Positions 1 through 8,428 of a DNA stretch of 25,353 bases are shown here, piece by piece; within the stretch, counting starts at the first letter, position 1; every line of letters begins with the position of its first letter. Made by a program: the position numbers and the translations under genes. Below the pieces are notes generated by a model. The model was not told where the DNA came from, ran no database searches, and saw only the letters and a list, made by a program, of their open reading frames with translations. This DNA is from Gammaproteobacteria bacterium (lineage in GTDB: Bacteria > Pseudomonadota > Gammaproteobacteria > SZUA-229). The stretch spans positions 1 to 25,353 of the forward strand of contig JAGLQT010000022.1 of NCBI GenBank assembly GCA_023136715.1, written 5' to 3'.

Positions 1-3000
1 TGTACGTGGCTAATACCGGTAATGGCCGCGTTTCAATATTTGGTAATGATGGCGTCTTCATTCAGTCTATTACTGGTCGTGGAGGTGAGACTTTCGAGCC
101 GGTGCAGGTGTTCGTTGATGCGCAGGAGAGAATTTATGTGCTGGAAACTCGCGATGACGGCATCGTTTCGGTGTTCAAGCATGACGGTTCTTTGATCAAG
201 CGCCTGAGTGCCAGCAACATCAAGAAAATCACTGGTAGTGAAGCTGAGCTGGAAGCAATGGCGATTGATGATACCGGCCTGATTTATTTGGCCGACAATA
301 GTAGCGGGCGTGTTTATCAAATTAACTGGGAATCAAGAAAGTTACTGGCTTCTTTTGGTAGCAAGGGACGGCAGCGTGGTCAGTTCGAGAGAATCACCGG
401 CCTGGCGGTGTTGCCCAATGGTCAGGTTGCAGTTGCCGACAGTTATAATAAGAAAATAGAAATTTATCGTCTACCTGAGACCGGGCATCAGGTTTCTGTG
501 CAAAAGCGCTTGCCAACAGTTGGTTACGAGCGTCCTATCAAAATGAAATGTAATGCTGCTTATCGTCTACAGGGTGGTAGTTCATTATGCCTTGATGATG
601 ATGGCAAAAAGGCGGGCATTTACAGCAGTTCGGGTCGAATGAAAAAGGCCTTTGAAGGCGTGCTTGAAAATCCAGTGGCCGCTTCAGTTGATGATCAAAA
701 TATCGCGATATTAGATGGTGACTCGCTGAAAATTTATCGTCTGGATGGTCGCCTGCGTTACACCTCGGCTTCGTCGGGTAGTGACGAAGGTCAGCTGGAT
801 TCACCGCAGGGCGTGTTCTTTCGCGATGACAAAATTTATATTGCCGATACGGGTAATCAACGTATCCAGATATTCTCCAAAGACGGTATTTTCCTGGAAC
901 ACATAAGTAATCCTGAGTCGGGTCGTAAGTTGTTTGATGAGCCATCGCGCGTGGTTGTTGATGCCAACAATAATATGTATGTGCAGGAAAACGCTAGCAA
1001 TCAGGTGCTGGTGTTCTCGCCGGACCGGAAACTCCTGTACCGCATTGATGGTCGAGGTGGTGCCTCGCAAGGGTTTGAAGCTATTTATGATATTGCTGTC
1101 GATTCGGACAATAATCTATACGTGCTGGCGGCTATCGATGGTAATGAATCAACCATACAGGTATACAGTGGCCCGAATAAGGTGATCTCCATGGGTGCAT
1201 CAGCGGCACAGGGCTCGGGTATGCTGGCACCCACTCGACTTTCGATTGCGCCGTCACGCAAGACAGTTGTGAGTGTTTATGACAAGGAAAGAAAGGCGCT
1301 GCTCAATTACAAATACATGCAGCTGCCAGCCAAGCTGGGTGGTCTGGTGGTTGCTGGTTCCATCAAGCAAACGCATTTGTCCTGGAAAAAAGTACCGGGT
1401 AGTTATGTCAGTCGTTACAAGGTTTATGGCGCCCCGGATAAGCTCTCGGATTTTAAATTTTTATTAGATGTTGATGCCAGCGAAGCGGTTATCAAGCATA
1501 AGCAGACTGCGCGCCATCTTTATTACAGGGTGAGCGCGGTAAGCGGCTTTAGTGTTGAAGGTGAGCAGTCGAATATTCGCGAAGATGATTTCCAGATTGG
1601 TTATGCGCATTACCGAAATAAGGATTATGTAAAAGCTGAAGAGGTATTTGCACAGTCTTATCAGGTAAATAACAGTCACGGCGAGGTGCTGAAATATCTT
1701 GGGCTATCAGTTCTTGAACTGGGTAAGGTTGAAGCTGCGGTAGGGTATTTCCGCGAGCTGACCATGTTGCCGGGTTATGAAGCTGAAGGACTTAACTACC
1801 AGATTAAAGCTCTGGTGGGCATGGAGGATTACGTTGCAGCCAAGGCGGTTGTAGATAAGGTGATCGCTGATAATACTGCCAGCACTGACACTATTGTTTA
1901 TTGTGGCGAGCTGAGCCTGATCATGGGTGATGCCATCGGTGCGGTGACCTGTCTGGAGCAGGCACTGGCAAAAGAACCAAAAAATGTGAAGGCTCACTTC
2001 CTGATGGGTAAGGCTTACATCAAGCTGGGTATTATTGATAAAGGGATTGCAGAGTTTAGAGCTGCGGTATCGATTAATAAGAGAGACCCCGATGTCTGGT
2101 ATCAGGCAGGCCTGGTTTATAGAGACCTGAAAAAATATAAAAGTGCGGGTGCTGGTTTCCGCAATGCGCTCATACTGAAGCCGAATTTCACAGAGGCCCG
2201 GATAGCCTTGGCAGAGGTTTATCTTGAGCAAAGACAGTATGACAAGGTCAAGAATATCGCGATCAAGTTGGCGGGTAATAAAGAGACGGCATCACATGGT
2301 CAGTATTTGTTAGGTATTACGGCACTGGCTACCAATCAGGATGGCCAGGCTTTGTTAGCACTGACCAAGTCCACGCGTGCAGATCCAGCAAATGCGAGGG
2401 CATGGCTAGCTCTGGTCGATGTTTATATCAAGATGAATCAGAACGAGAAAGTGCGTGGTGCGTTAGTGAGTGCAGTCAAAGGTGATGAGAAGTCATTTGA
2501 TGCGGCTTATCGTCTGGGTGAACTGGATTTTGATGCCAGGAATTATGCCGAAGCCGCCAGCAGTCTGGAAATAGCCGCTAACCTCAAACCTGACCATTAT
2601 GGTGCCAGATATAAGCTGGCTTATGCGCAATATCGTACCGGTATTTATCAGCAGGCGGATAATCATGCTGCCAGTGCGGTGAAGCTGGAACCCAGGAATT
2701 ATGCCCCTCTTGCGCTACAGGCGAGCATTGCCAACAAACAGGGTAAAACAGGTAAGGCGATTGATCTGATCAAGCGTGCGATGAATTTGAAGAAAAACTC
2801 GGCCAGCCTGTACACCACGTTGGGTTCTTTCTATGCTGGTAATAGTATGTTCGATCAGGCGAAAGCGGCACTGGATAAGGCTGCAACGCTGGATACGAGC
2901 TCGGCTAAACCTTATTTGCTTCTGGGGGCGCTGTATTCCAAACGTCGCTTATTTGATCAGTCGATTAAGGCTTACGATAAAGCGGTGAAGTTGAATCCTA

Positions 3001-4523
3001 GTCCGGGAAATCATCAGGCGCTGGATGCTGCTTACGCAGAGAAGAAAAGGTCGATGGAATTTGGTTCCAATGCGCCTCAGCTTGCACTTAATGATTTACG
3101 CCTGAATAAGATTTTCTCAGCGGCTTACAAGCAGTACAGCAAAAAGCCGATTGGTTATGTGAATGTGCAGAATATTGGTTCACAGAACTACAGCAATTTG
3201 AAGCTAACTTTTAGTGTTAAAGGTTATATGGATTTTCCATCAACCAGGGAAATTCCTGTGTTGAATGCAGGTAGAACTTTGAAGGTTCCCCTGTATGCGA
3301 CTTTCAATAACAGGGTGCTGGAAATCGATGAGGATACTGGTGTGCAGACCGAGGTGGCGGTGAAATATACCCGTGCTGGCCGCGCTGATTCGATCAAGGT
3401 AACACAGCCTATGACGATCTATGGCAAGAATGCCATTGTCTGGGCGCAACCTAATATGGTGGGTTCCTTTGTCACACCTAAGGACGATACTTTACGCGAT
3501 TTTGTACGGCAGGCGTTTAACGAGAACAAGCCTAAGGCCGATGTTATTAATCGCTCTGTTTTGACGGCGATGACCATGTTTGATGTGTTTACAGCGCACG
3601 GTATTAAATACGTGGTTGATCCTAATAGCCCATATTCTAATTTATCAGAACATAGTGTCGATTATGTGCAGTTCAGTCGCGAAACACTGAAATTCAAGAG
3701 CGGTGATTGTGATGATCTTTCGGTGTTAATGAGTACAGCGCTGGAAAATCTTGGTGTTGAGACGGCTATTCTGGATGTGCCCGGACATTTGTTGATGATG
3801 TTTAATACCGGTGTGCCAGAAGCTGAGCGTCATCAGATAAGTGCAAACGATGATCTGTTGGTCATCCGTAAGGGTCAGGTCTGGATTCCTGTTGAGGCGA
3901 CTATGATTGGCACGACTTTCCTTGAAGCATGGTCGGAAGGTTCAAGAAAATATCATGAGCATGCATCGAAGAAAAAGCTAAAAGTTATTCCTATGCGGTC
4001 GGCCTGGAGCGAATATACACCGGTGACATTGAAGCCTGCCGGTTATACACTGGTTGTACCGGATAAGGCACAGGTTGCACCGATTGTTGTGCGCGAGAAG
4101 AATTTATTGCTGGAGAAGAGTCTTGATGATCTGGTAACGCCTTATCGTGCAATGGCAAGGATGGATCCTTCAAATACGGAAGCGCGTATGCAGGTGGCTA
4201 TCATCTATGCCAAGAATGGGCTGTACAGGGCGGCAGAGAGAGAGTTTGATAAGGTGCTGGATGTGGATCCTGATAACAGTGCGGTTTATAACAACCGTGG
4301 CAATATCTATTTCAGCAAGCAGGATTTTGAGCGAGCTATTGAAAGTTATGCTTATGCAGAACAGCTTGCGTCCAATGATGCCGGAGTTAAAATGAATCTA
4401 TCAATGGCGCATTACAAGTTGGCAGATTTTCAGATGGCAAATAGCAAGTATAAAGAAGCGCGAAAGATCGATAGCAGCGTTAATAAGAAGTATGCAGGCT
4501 TTATTAAGTTGTTAAGTCGGTGA
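1..4523 (+). CDS. Large multidomain NHL / FN3 / TPR / transglutaminase-like protein (5' partial)
   Basis: The reading frame is open from the left edge (frame of base 3), so the true start and any signal peptide lie outside. A GTG at base 6 falls inside an NHL-type repeat (YVANTGNGRV) and is not the real start. Counting residues from base 6, about 1-430 are NHL/beta-propeller repeats (for example YIADTGNQRIQIF), about 440-525 an FN3-like domain, and about 528-1015 a long TPR array. About 1045-1145 form an Ig/CARDB-like segment, about 1150-1310 a transglutaminase-like core, and about 1385-1505 further TPRs. The core shows SGDCDDLS with Cys1235, PGHLLMMF with His1261 and WIPVEATM with Glu1297, consistent with a Cys-His-acid triad having Glu in place of the usual Asp. 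Export to the periplasm or cell surface is inferred from the architecture. The substrate is unknown; TPR scaffolding plus a papain-fold enzyme suggests protein crosslinking or proteolysis. Domain fold calls are confident, function is not. Confidence 0.8.
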   Translation, partial: YVANTGNGRVSIFGNDGVFIQSITGRGGETFEPVQVFVDAQERIYVLETRDDGIVSVFKHDGSLIKRLSASNIKKITGSEAELEAMAIDDTGLIYLADNSSGRVYQINWESRKLLASFGSKGRQRGQFERITGLAVLPNGQVAVADSYNKKIEIYRLPETGHQVSVQKRLPTVGYERPIKMKCNAAYRLQGGSSLCLDDDGKKAGIYSSSGRMKKAFEGVLENPVAASVDDQNIAILDGDSLKIYRLDGRLRYTSASSGSDEGQLDSPQGVFFRDDKIYIADTGNQRIQIFSKDGIFLEHISNPESGRKLFDEPSRVVVDANNNMYVQENASNQVLVFSPDRKLLYRIDGRGGASQGFEAIYDIAVDSDNNLYVLAAIDGNESTIQVYSGPNKVISMGASAAQGSGMLAPTRLSIAPSRKTVVSVYDKERKALLNYKYMQLPAKLGGLVVAGSIKQTHLSWKKVPGSYVSRYKVYGAPDKLSDFKFLLDVDASEAVIKHKQTARHLYYRVSAVSGFSVEGEQSNIREDDFQIGYAHYRNKDYVKAEEVFAQSYQVNNSHGEVLKYLGLSVLELGKVEAAVGYFRELTMLPGYEAEGLNYQIKALVGMEDYVAAKAVVDKVIADNTASTDTIVYCGELSLIMGDAIGAVTCLEQALAKEPKNVKAHFLMGKAYIKLGIIDKGIAEFRAAVSINKRDPDVWYQAGLVYRDLKKYKSAGAGFRNALILKPNFTEARIALAEVYLEQRQYDKVKNIAIKLAGNKETASHGQYLLGITALATNQDGQALLALTKSTRADPANARAWLALVDVYIKMNQNEKVRGALVSAVKGDEKSFDAAYRLGELDFDARNYAEAASSLEIAANLKPDHYGARYKLAYAQYRTGIYQQADNHAASAVKLEPRNYAPLALQASIANKQGKTGKAIDLIKRAMNLKKNSASLYTTLGSFYAGNSMFDQAKAALDKAATLDTSSAKPYLLLGALYSKRRLFDQSIKAYDKAVKLNPSPGNHQALDAAYAEKKRSMEFGSNAPQLALNDLRLNKIFSAAYKQYSKKPIGYVNVQNIGSQNYSNLKLTFSVKGYMDFPSTREIPVLNAGRTLKVPLYATFNNRVLEIDEDTGVQTEVAVKYTRAGRADSIKVTQPMTIYGKNAIVWAQPNMVGSFVTPKDDTLRDFVRQAFNENKPKADVINRSVLTAMTMFDVFTAHGIKYVVDPNSPYSNLSEHSVDYVQFSRETLKFKSGDCDDLSVLMSTALENLGVETAILDVPGHLLMMFNTGVPEAERHQISANDDLLVIRKGQVWIPVEATMIGTTFLEAWSEGSRKYHEHASKKKLKVIPMRSAWSEYTPVTLKPAGYTLVVPDKAQVAPIVVREKNLLLEKSLDDLVTPYRAMARMDPSNTEARMQVAIIYAKNGLYRAAEREFDKVLDVDPDNSAVYNNRGNIYFSKQDFERAIESYAYAEQLASNDAGVKMNLSMAHYKLADFQMANSKYKEARKIDSSVNKKYAGFIKLLSR

Positions 4524-4614
4524 TTTTAGACCGTTGGGTACATAAGAATTTAATTGAAAGTTTTTTATGTGGTATTAATGGGGTTAGTTAAAACGTAAGT
4601 TCGGAGGGGTGGTG

Positions 4615-5166
4615 ATGAAAAAAATTACAATAGTATTAATGTTGATGTTCTGTGTACCTGCATTGTCTATGGCTGCTGAGCAGATGAAAAAAGAAAATAA
4701 TGTTGTCGTAAAGAAAGAACAGAAAAGTGTGTTTAAAGGGCTACTGTACCGTGTATGGGGTAAGTTGCGTAGTTTGAGTCCGAAAATGAGTAATCGTAAT
4801 CGCAGTCGTTCAGTGATTACTGCGGGAGTTCGTGGTGCCGAAACAACCGATAGTTTGATTGATCCCTATTGGAAAGGTGATAAGACCGATGATCCTGACT
4901 ATATTAAGGAATTAACCGCATTTAATAATGCTCATCAGTTGGCAGAGAGTGGTGATTTACAGGCTGCAGTGAAAGCATTTTCTTCGTTTATCAGTGATCA
5001 TGATGATAGTAGTCTGAAAGCCAATGCTCAATTTGCCATGGGTATCAGTTATGGTGGAATGGGGCAGACAAAGTCGAGTGTGAATACGCTTCGTGCTTTT
5101 ATAAAAGAGAACCCTACTCATCCTATGGTGGCCGATGCTAAACAGGTGATTGCTGAATTACAGTAA
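4615..5166 (+). CDS. Small secreted TPR-type protein
   Basis: This is a 183-residue protein. I chose the ATG at 4615 because it sits just after a strong ribosome binding site (GGAGGGG, 4603-4609) and gives a clean signal peptide, MKKITIVLMLMFCVPALSMA, with cleavage near AMA/AE-type residues 20-22. Two GTG codons just upstream (4609, 4612) overlap the ribosome binding site. After the signal comes a Lys/Arg-rich segment, then a GVRGAET...DPYWKGD stretch, then about two TPR-like helical pairs at about residues 105-180 (GDLQAAVKAFSSFI, HPMVADAKQVIAEL). These resemble the TPR part of YbgF/CpoB-type periplasmic adaptors. It lies 91 bases after the giant NHL/TPR protein in the same direction and before a terminator, so the two may be co-transcribed and may work together. 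I do not recognise a named family; the adaptor role is inference. Confidence 0.75.
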   Translation: MKKITIVLMLMFCVPALSMAAEQMKKENNVVVKKEQKSVFKGLLYRVWGKLRSLSPKMSNRNRSRSVITAGVRGAETTDSLIDPYWKGDKTDDPDYIKELTAFNNAHQLAESGDLQAAVKAFSSFISDHDDSSLKANAQFAMGISYGGMGQTKSSVNTLRAFIKENPTHPMVADAKQVIAELQ

Positions 5167-5187
5167 TCATTGGTGATTTACTTAATG

Positions 5188-5218
5188 GCCAGAGTGTTAT
5201 AGATGCTCTGGCTTTTTT
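5188..5218 (+). terminator. Intrinsic terminator after the small TPR gene
   Basis: A 7-bp GC-rich stem (GCCAGAG at 5188-5194 with CTCTGGC at 5206-5212), an 11-nt loop and six T residues (5213-5218) form a standard rho-independent terminator, starting 21 bases after the stop of the upstream gene. The T run ends only 15 bases before the preferred rluA start. Confidence 0.85.
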
Positions 5219-5233
5219 GTGTCTGAGACTTAT

Positions 5234-5854
5234 ATGTCGTTAGAAATTATTTATCAGGACGAGTATCTGATTGCGGTTAATAAACCCAGTGGTTTGTTAT
5301 CGGTGCCTGGCCTTGGTGGGCCAAATCAGGACTCAGTTGCAACACGTATGCTGGAAATAAATCCAGAAGTGAAAATAGTACATCGGCTCGATTGCCTTAC
5401 CTCCGGTATTATGCTGCTGGCGCTTGGGCTTAAGATGCAGCGTGAGTTGAGTCGGCAATTTCATGATAGAAAAATAAACAAACAATATATTGCTGAAGTA
5501 CGTGGTGTCCTGAGCGAGCAGCAAGGACTTATTGATATCCCGATGAGGGGAGATCCTGATGACCGGCCAAGACAAATTATTGACTACCAGCATGGAAAAG
5601 CCGCGACTACTCAGTGGCAAGTTGTGGCTGCCGAAGCAGATAGAACGCGTTTATTATTGAAGCCGATTACCGGGCGTACGCACCAGCTTCGGATTCACTG
5701 CATCGCTATCGGACATATTATTGTTGGTGATACTTTGTACGGCGATGACAGGGAAAAGCAGGAACAAAGAATGTTGCTGCATGCAGAAACGATAGATTTA
5801 TTTCATCCGGCGACAGGTGCGGCGATGAGTTTAACTGCGCCCTGTGGTTTTTAG
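5234..5854 (+). CDS. rluA: Pseudouridine synthase, RluA type
   Basis: The 206-residue protein has the RluA-family catalytic signature HRLDCLTSG with the nucleophilic Asp at residue 53, the downstream GRTHQLRIH motif and GDTLYG. It lacks an N-terminal S4 domain, and its length and the opening IIYQDEYLIAVNKPSGLLSV match E. coli RluA (219 aa), which modifies U746 of 23S rRNA and U32 of certain tRNAs. It could instead be another short S4-less RluA-family member, so target specificity is inferred. The ATG at 5234 is preferred. An in-frame GTG at 5219 directly follows the terminator T run and would add five residues. The ribosome binding site is weak (GAG at 5225). The gene converges on gspB with only 7 bases between stop codons. 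Confidence 0.85.
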   Translation: MSLEIIYQDEYLIAVNKPSGLLSVPGLGGPNQDSVATRMLEINPEVKIVHRLDCLTSGIMLLALGLKMQRELSRQFHDRKINKQYIAEVRGVLSEQQGLIDIPMRGDPDDRPRQIIDYQHGKAATTQWQVVAAEADRTRLLLKPITGRTHQLRIHCIAIGHIIVGDTLYGDDREKQEQRMLLHAETIDLFHPATGAAMSLTAPCGF

Positions 5855-5861
5855 GTCGATC

Positions 5862-6506
5862 CTAAGGATTGCCCCATCCAGATAACACGCTTGTGCTAAA
5901 CAGGTGGCCACGAAAATCAAAAATTGCGCCATTACGGGTGATTTCTACCAGCACTAAATCATAGCCAACGGCATCACCTTCTTCCATAAAACGATCATTG
6001 ATCACCAGGCTTCGTTGCATGGGTGCGCTGGAATAGACGTGTGCTGAAAAAATCATATTAGGAATCTGTTGGCGAATATTGGCGGGTAATTCGTCGATAG
6101 TTACTAGTGATTTTGAAATCTCTGGCGCAGCTATTTCTATGCTGTTGTTATTTTGTTCTGATGTTGCTTGCTCAGAAACAGGTGTACTTATTGGCTGAGT
6201 TTCTGTAACGATAGGGACTGGTGATGGCATGCTAATCACGGTGGCAATATTTTTGTCTGTGGCTTCATGATTGTTTATTTCAGTATTGAGGCTGGGCGCA
6301 ATATTTTGAGTGTCGGTCTCTGGCTTCAGGAAATAAATTAATATAAAAACATTGAACATCAGTACCGCAATCAGAACCCAGGGCCATAAGGCTCTTTTTT
6401 CCTGATGGTAGTTTAGCGCAGAAGAATGAATGGTCTGGACATTGGGTATTGAACCATTGCCACGATCCTGTTCCGATTTTTTAAGGGCATCGAGAATATA
6501 AGACAT
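5862..6506 (-). CDS. gspB: General secretion pathway protein B (GspB/ExeB-like)
   Basis: The 214-residue protein starts with MSYILDALKKSEQDR, the hallmark cytoplasmic N-terminus of GspB/ExeB. It has one transmembrane helix at about residues 41-60, a low-complexity Thr/Pro/Glu-rich periplasmic linker, and a C-terminal T2SSB-type domain from about residue 135 (MIFSAHVYSS...RSLVINDRFMEEGD). In Aeromonas, ExeA and ExeB form an inner-membrane complex that helps the type II secretin (GspD) pass and assemble through peptidoglycan. The ATG overlaps the gspA stop codon by one base (TAATG on the minus strand), so translation is probably coupled. No other type II secretion gene is in the window. Confidence 0.88.
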   Translation of the reverse strand: MSYILDALKKSEQDRGNGSIPNVQTIHSSALNYHQEKRALWPWVLIAVLMFNVFILIYFLKPETDTQNIAPSLNTEINNHEATDKNIATVISMPSPVPIVTETQPISTPVSEQATSEQNNNSIEIAAPEISKSLVTIDELPANIRQQIPNMIFSAHVYSSAPMQRSLVINDRFMEEGDAVGYDLVLVEITRNGAIFDFRGHLFSTSVLSGWGNP

Positions 6507-8263
6507 TAGCTTTCATCCTCCGGGCGCTTGTTAAGCAGTGGCGTTGGTTGTCCAATTTCAGTGTTGAGGTGAATTAAAGTGAGAGGCCCGGCAATGCCAT
6601 CTGGAATTAAGCCTTTACTTTGCTGGAAGCGTTTTAGCAGTGCGACTAACTCTTCTGAATAAGTATCATAAATGGTTGGTGTATTGCTGTGGTTATACAG
6701 GCGGGTTAATTGTTGCCCCAGCCATTGAACCACTTCGCCATTGCTGCCCGGTATAATTGTTTTCTGGTAAAAAGGCGGTGCTTGCCATAATAGTGAAAAT
6801 TCACCATACCAGTGTTTGTCTATTAAGCTAGTATCGATTTCAAGTGTTTCTTGTCCGGTGTTCAGTGTGGCCTGATTTTTATTTAAATGGTTTAAAACCA
6901 GGTAAGCGACTTTCCCATCATCGTTGTACAATTTGAGCACAACGGGACGATTAAGTTTACGTAAACTGTTGAGATTGCCTCGGTGATTGAAGCAGCTCAG
7001 GCCATGGGCTGGATCATTACAAACGGGTGCGTTTGTTTTGTTTGTGTAATTGGCATGCCAGCGCATCAGCAAAGTGCTGAAAGCGGTTTCTTTATTCTTA
7101 TTTGTTGATGTAAATATATAGTCATTGATCGGATCTGTTATTGTTTGATTAGCGTTTGTTGTGGGCAGGTTTTCGATGCCCGATTTGAGAGTTAGTTGTT
7201 GTATTTCAGTTTTCTCAGCGATAGCCTGAATTTGATTTGAGCCATCGATGGCAGGTGCTTTCAGTGTTGTCTCTTTTCCCGTGAGTTTTTCTTGCTGTGT
7301 ACTGGAGCGGCTAACTGTCTCGGTACTTGAAGCTGTTTCAACCAGCTTGTTATTGAGTAGCATAATAATTAGAGCGGCAGCAATAGCCGTGACGCTAGTA
7401 ATCGCGGTGATACGTAAAGCACGAGCCAGTTTTGATTTATTTTGAACCTGTTTGAGCTCACCAAATACTTCTTTGGCTGCAGTCGATAATGTTTTTGTAT
7501 CAACAATGGGCTTGTTCTGTACATAAGTGCCCAAGAGTGAACGATCGCAGAGTACATTGAGTAAGCGTGGTATGCCTTTACTCAAGCGATACAGCTGCGA
7601 AATAGTGGTTTCAGGAAAGAGCTGGGCATTTTGTCCGGCAATGGCCAGGCGATGATTTATATAGGCTTTGACCTCATTGCGAGAAAGCGCATTGAGGTGG
7701 AAACGGGCGGTAATACGTTGTGCCAGTTGCCGCATTTCCTGACGAGCCAGAATGTCGAGCAGTTCGGGCTGGCCCAGAATAATGATTTGTAACAGTTTGC
7801 GTTGATTAGTTTCCAGGTTGGTCAAAAGCCGCAGTTGTTCCAGTACGGTGTTATCCAGATTCTGTGCTTCATCGATAATCAGCACGGTTTTTTCATTACG
7901 TGCATTAGCTTCAATGAGAAAAGCATTAATCAGATCAATATAGGTTTTAATCGTATTGTTTTCAGAGGGGTATTCGATTTTCAGTTCATCGCAGATGGTC
8001 TCCAGTAACTCAATGGCGGTGACCTTGGGGTTGACCACCAGCGCGATGTTGGTGTGTTCTGGTATTTGTTCGAGCAGGCAACGACAAACGGTGGTCTTAC
8101 CCGTGCCCACTTCACCAGTGAGCAGGATGCAGCCACCCTCGCTGTTGAGGCCATAAACCAGGTGGGCGAGGGCTTCGCGGTGTTGTTCCGTCATGTAGAG
8201 ATAACGCGGATCAGGGGCAATAGAAAAAGGTGCCTCCTTGAAGTTGAAATATGCGTTGTACAT
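6506..8263 (-). CDS. gspA: General secretion pathway ATPase GspA/ExeA
   Basis: The 585-residue protein opens with the ExeA-type MYNAYFNFKEAPFSIAPDPR. It has an AAA ATPase domain with Walker A GEVGTGKTT (residues 50-58) and Walker B VLIIDEAQ (Asp131, Glu132), followed by one transmembrane helix at about 284-303. The periplasmic part holds a C39-peptidase-like region (about 395-480) and a C-terminal peptidoglycan-binding domain (about 490-570; FQQSKGLIPDGIAGPLTLIHL). The family couples ATP hydrolysis to peptidoglycan remodelling or binding during secretin assembly. The full length and peptidoglycan-binding domain separate it from the shorter MshM-type ATPases. It is first in a two-gene unit with gspB and is divergent from the hybrid kinase gene. 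A possible -10 (TATAGT on the minus strand, 8294-8299) lies about 30 bases upstream, with only a weak -35. Confidence 0.9.
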   Translation of the reverse strand: MYNAYFNFKEAPFSIAPDPRYLYMTEQHREALAHLVYGLNSEGGCILLTGEVGTGKTTVCRCLLEQIPEHTNIALVVNPKVTAIELLETICDELKIEYPSENNTIKTYIDLINAFLIEANARNEKTVLIIDEAQNLDNTVLEQLRLLTNLETNQRKLLQIIILGQPELLDILARQEMRQLAQRITARFHLNALSRNEVKAYINHRLAIAGQNAQLFPETTISQLYRLSKGIPRLLNVLCDRSLLGTYVQNKPIVDTKTLSTAAKEVFGELKQVQNKSKLARALRITAITSVTAIAAALIIMLLNNKLVETASSTETVSRSSTQQEKLTGKETTLKAPAIDGSNQIQAIAEKTEIQQLTLKSGIENLPTTNANQTITDPINDYIFTSTNKNKETAFSTLLMRWHANYTNKTNAPVCNDPAHGLSCFNHRGNLNSLRKLNRPVVLKLYNDDGKVAYLVLNHLNKNQATLNTGQETLEIDTSLIDKHWYGEFSLLWQAPPFYQKTIIPGSNGEVVQWLGQQLTRLYNHSNTPTIYDTYSEELVALLKRFQQSKGLIPDGIAGPLTLIHLNTEIGQPTPLLNKRPEDES

Positions 8264-8428
8264 AATGTCTGCTTGTGCCTGAATGAGGGGCTAACTATAA
8301 CGTTTTGGCCCCATAAAATCAGTATGATATTTGGTCTATTTTTTCTAGTAGAATAAGACAACGAGGGAACTGGGTAATTTTAAAAGGGAGGATAATTTCG
8401 ATTTGTTTTAAATAGTGCGAGTAAAGTA

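Noticed and set aside
1707..2231. Minus-strand open frame of 174 residues inside the TPR region of the giant gene
   Set aside because: It is a shadow of the repetitive TPR coding sequence, with no domain or start signal.
4540..4570. AT-rich inverted repeat (ACATAAGAA / TTTTTATGT) after the giant gene as a terminator
   Set aside because: The stem is nearly all A/T, includes a G-U pair and has no T tract after it; too weak to call.
5862..8263. Part of a complete type II secretion operon
   Set aside because: Only gspA and gspB are present, and the genes on both sides are unrelated.
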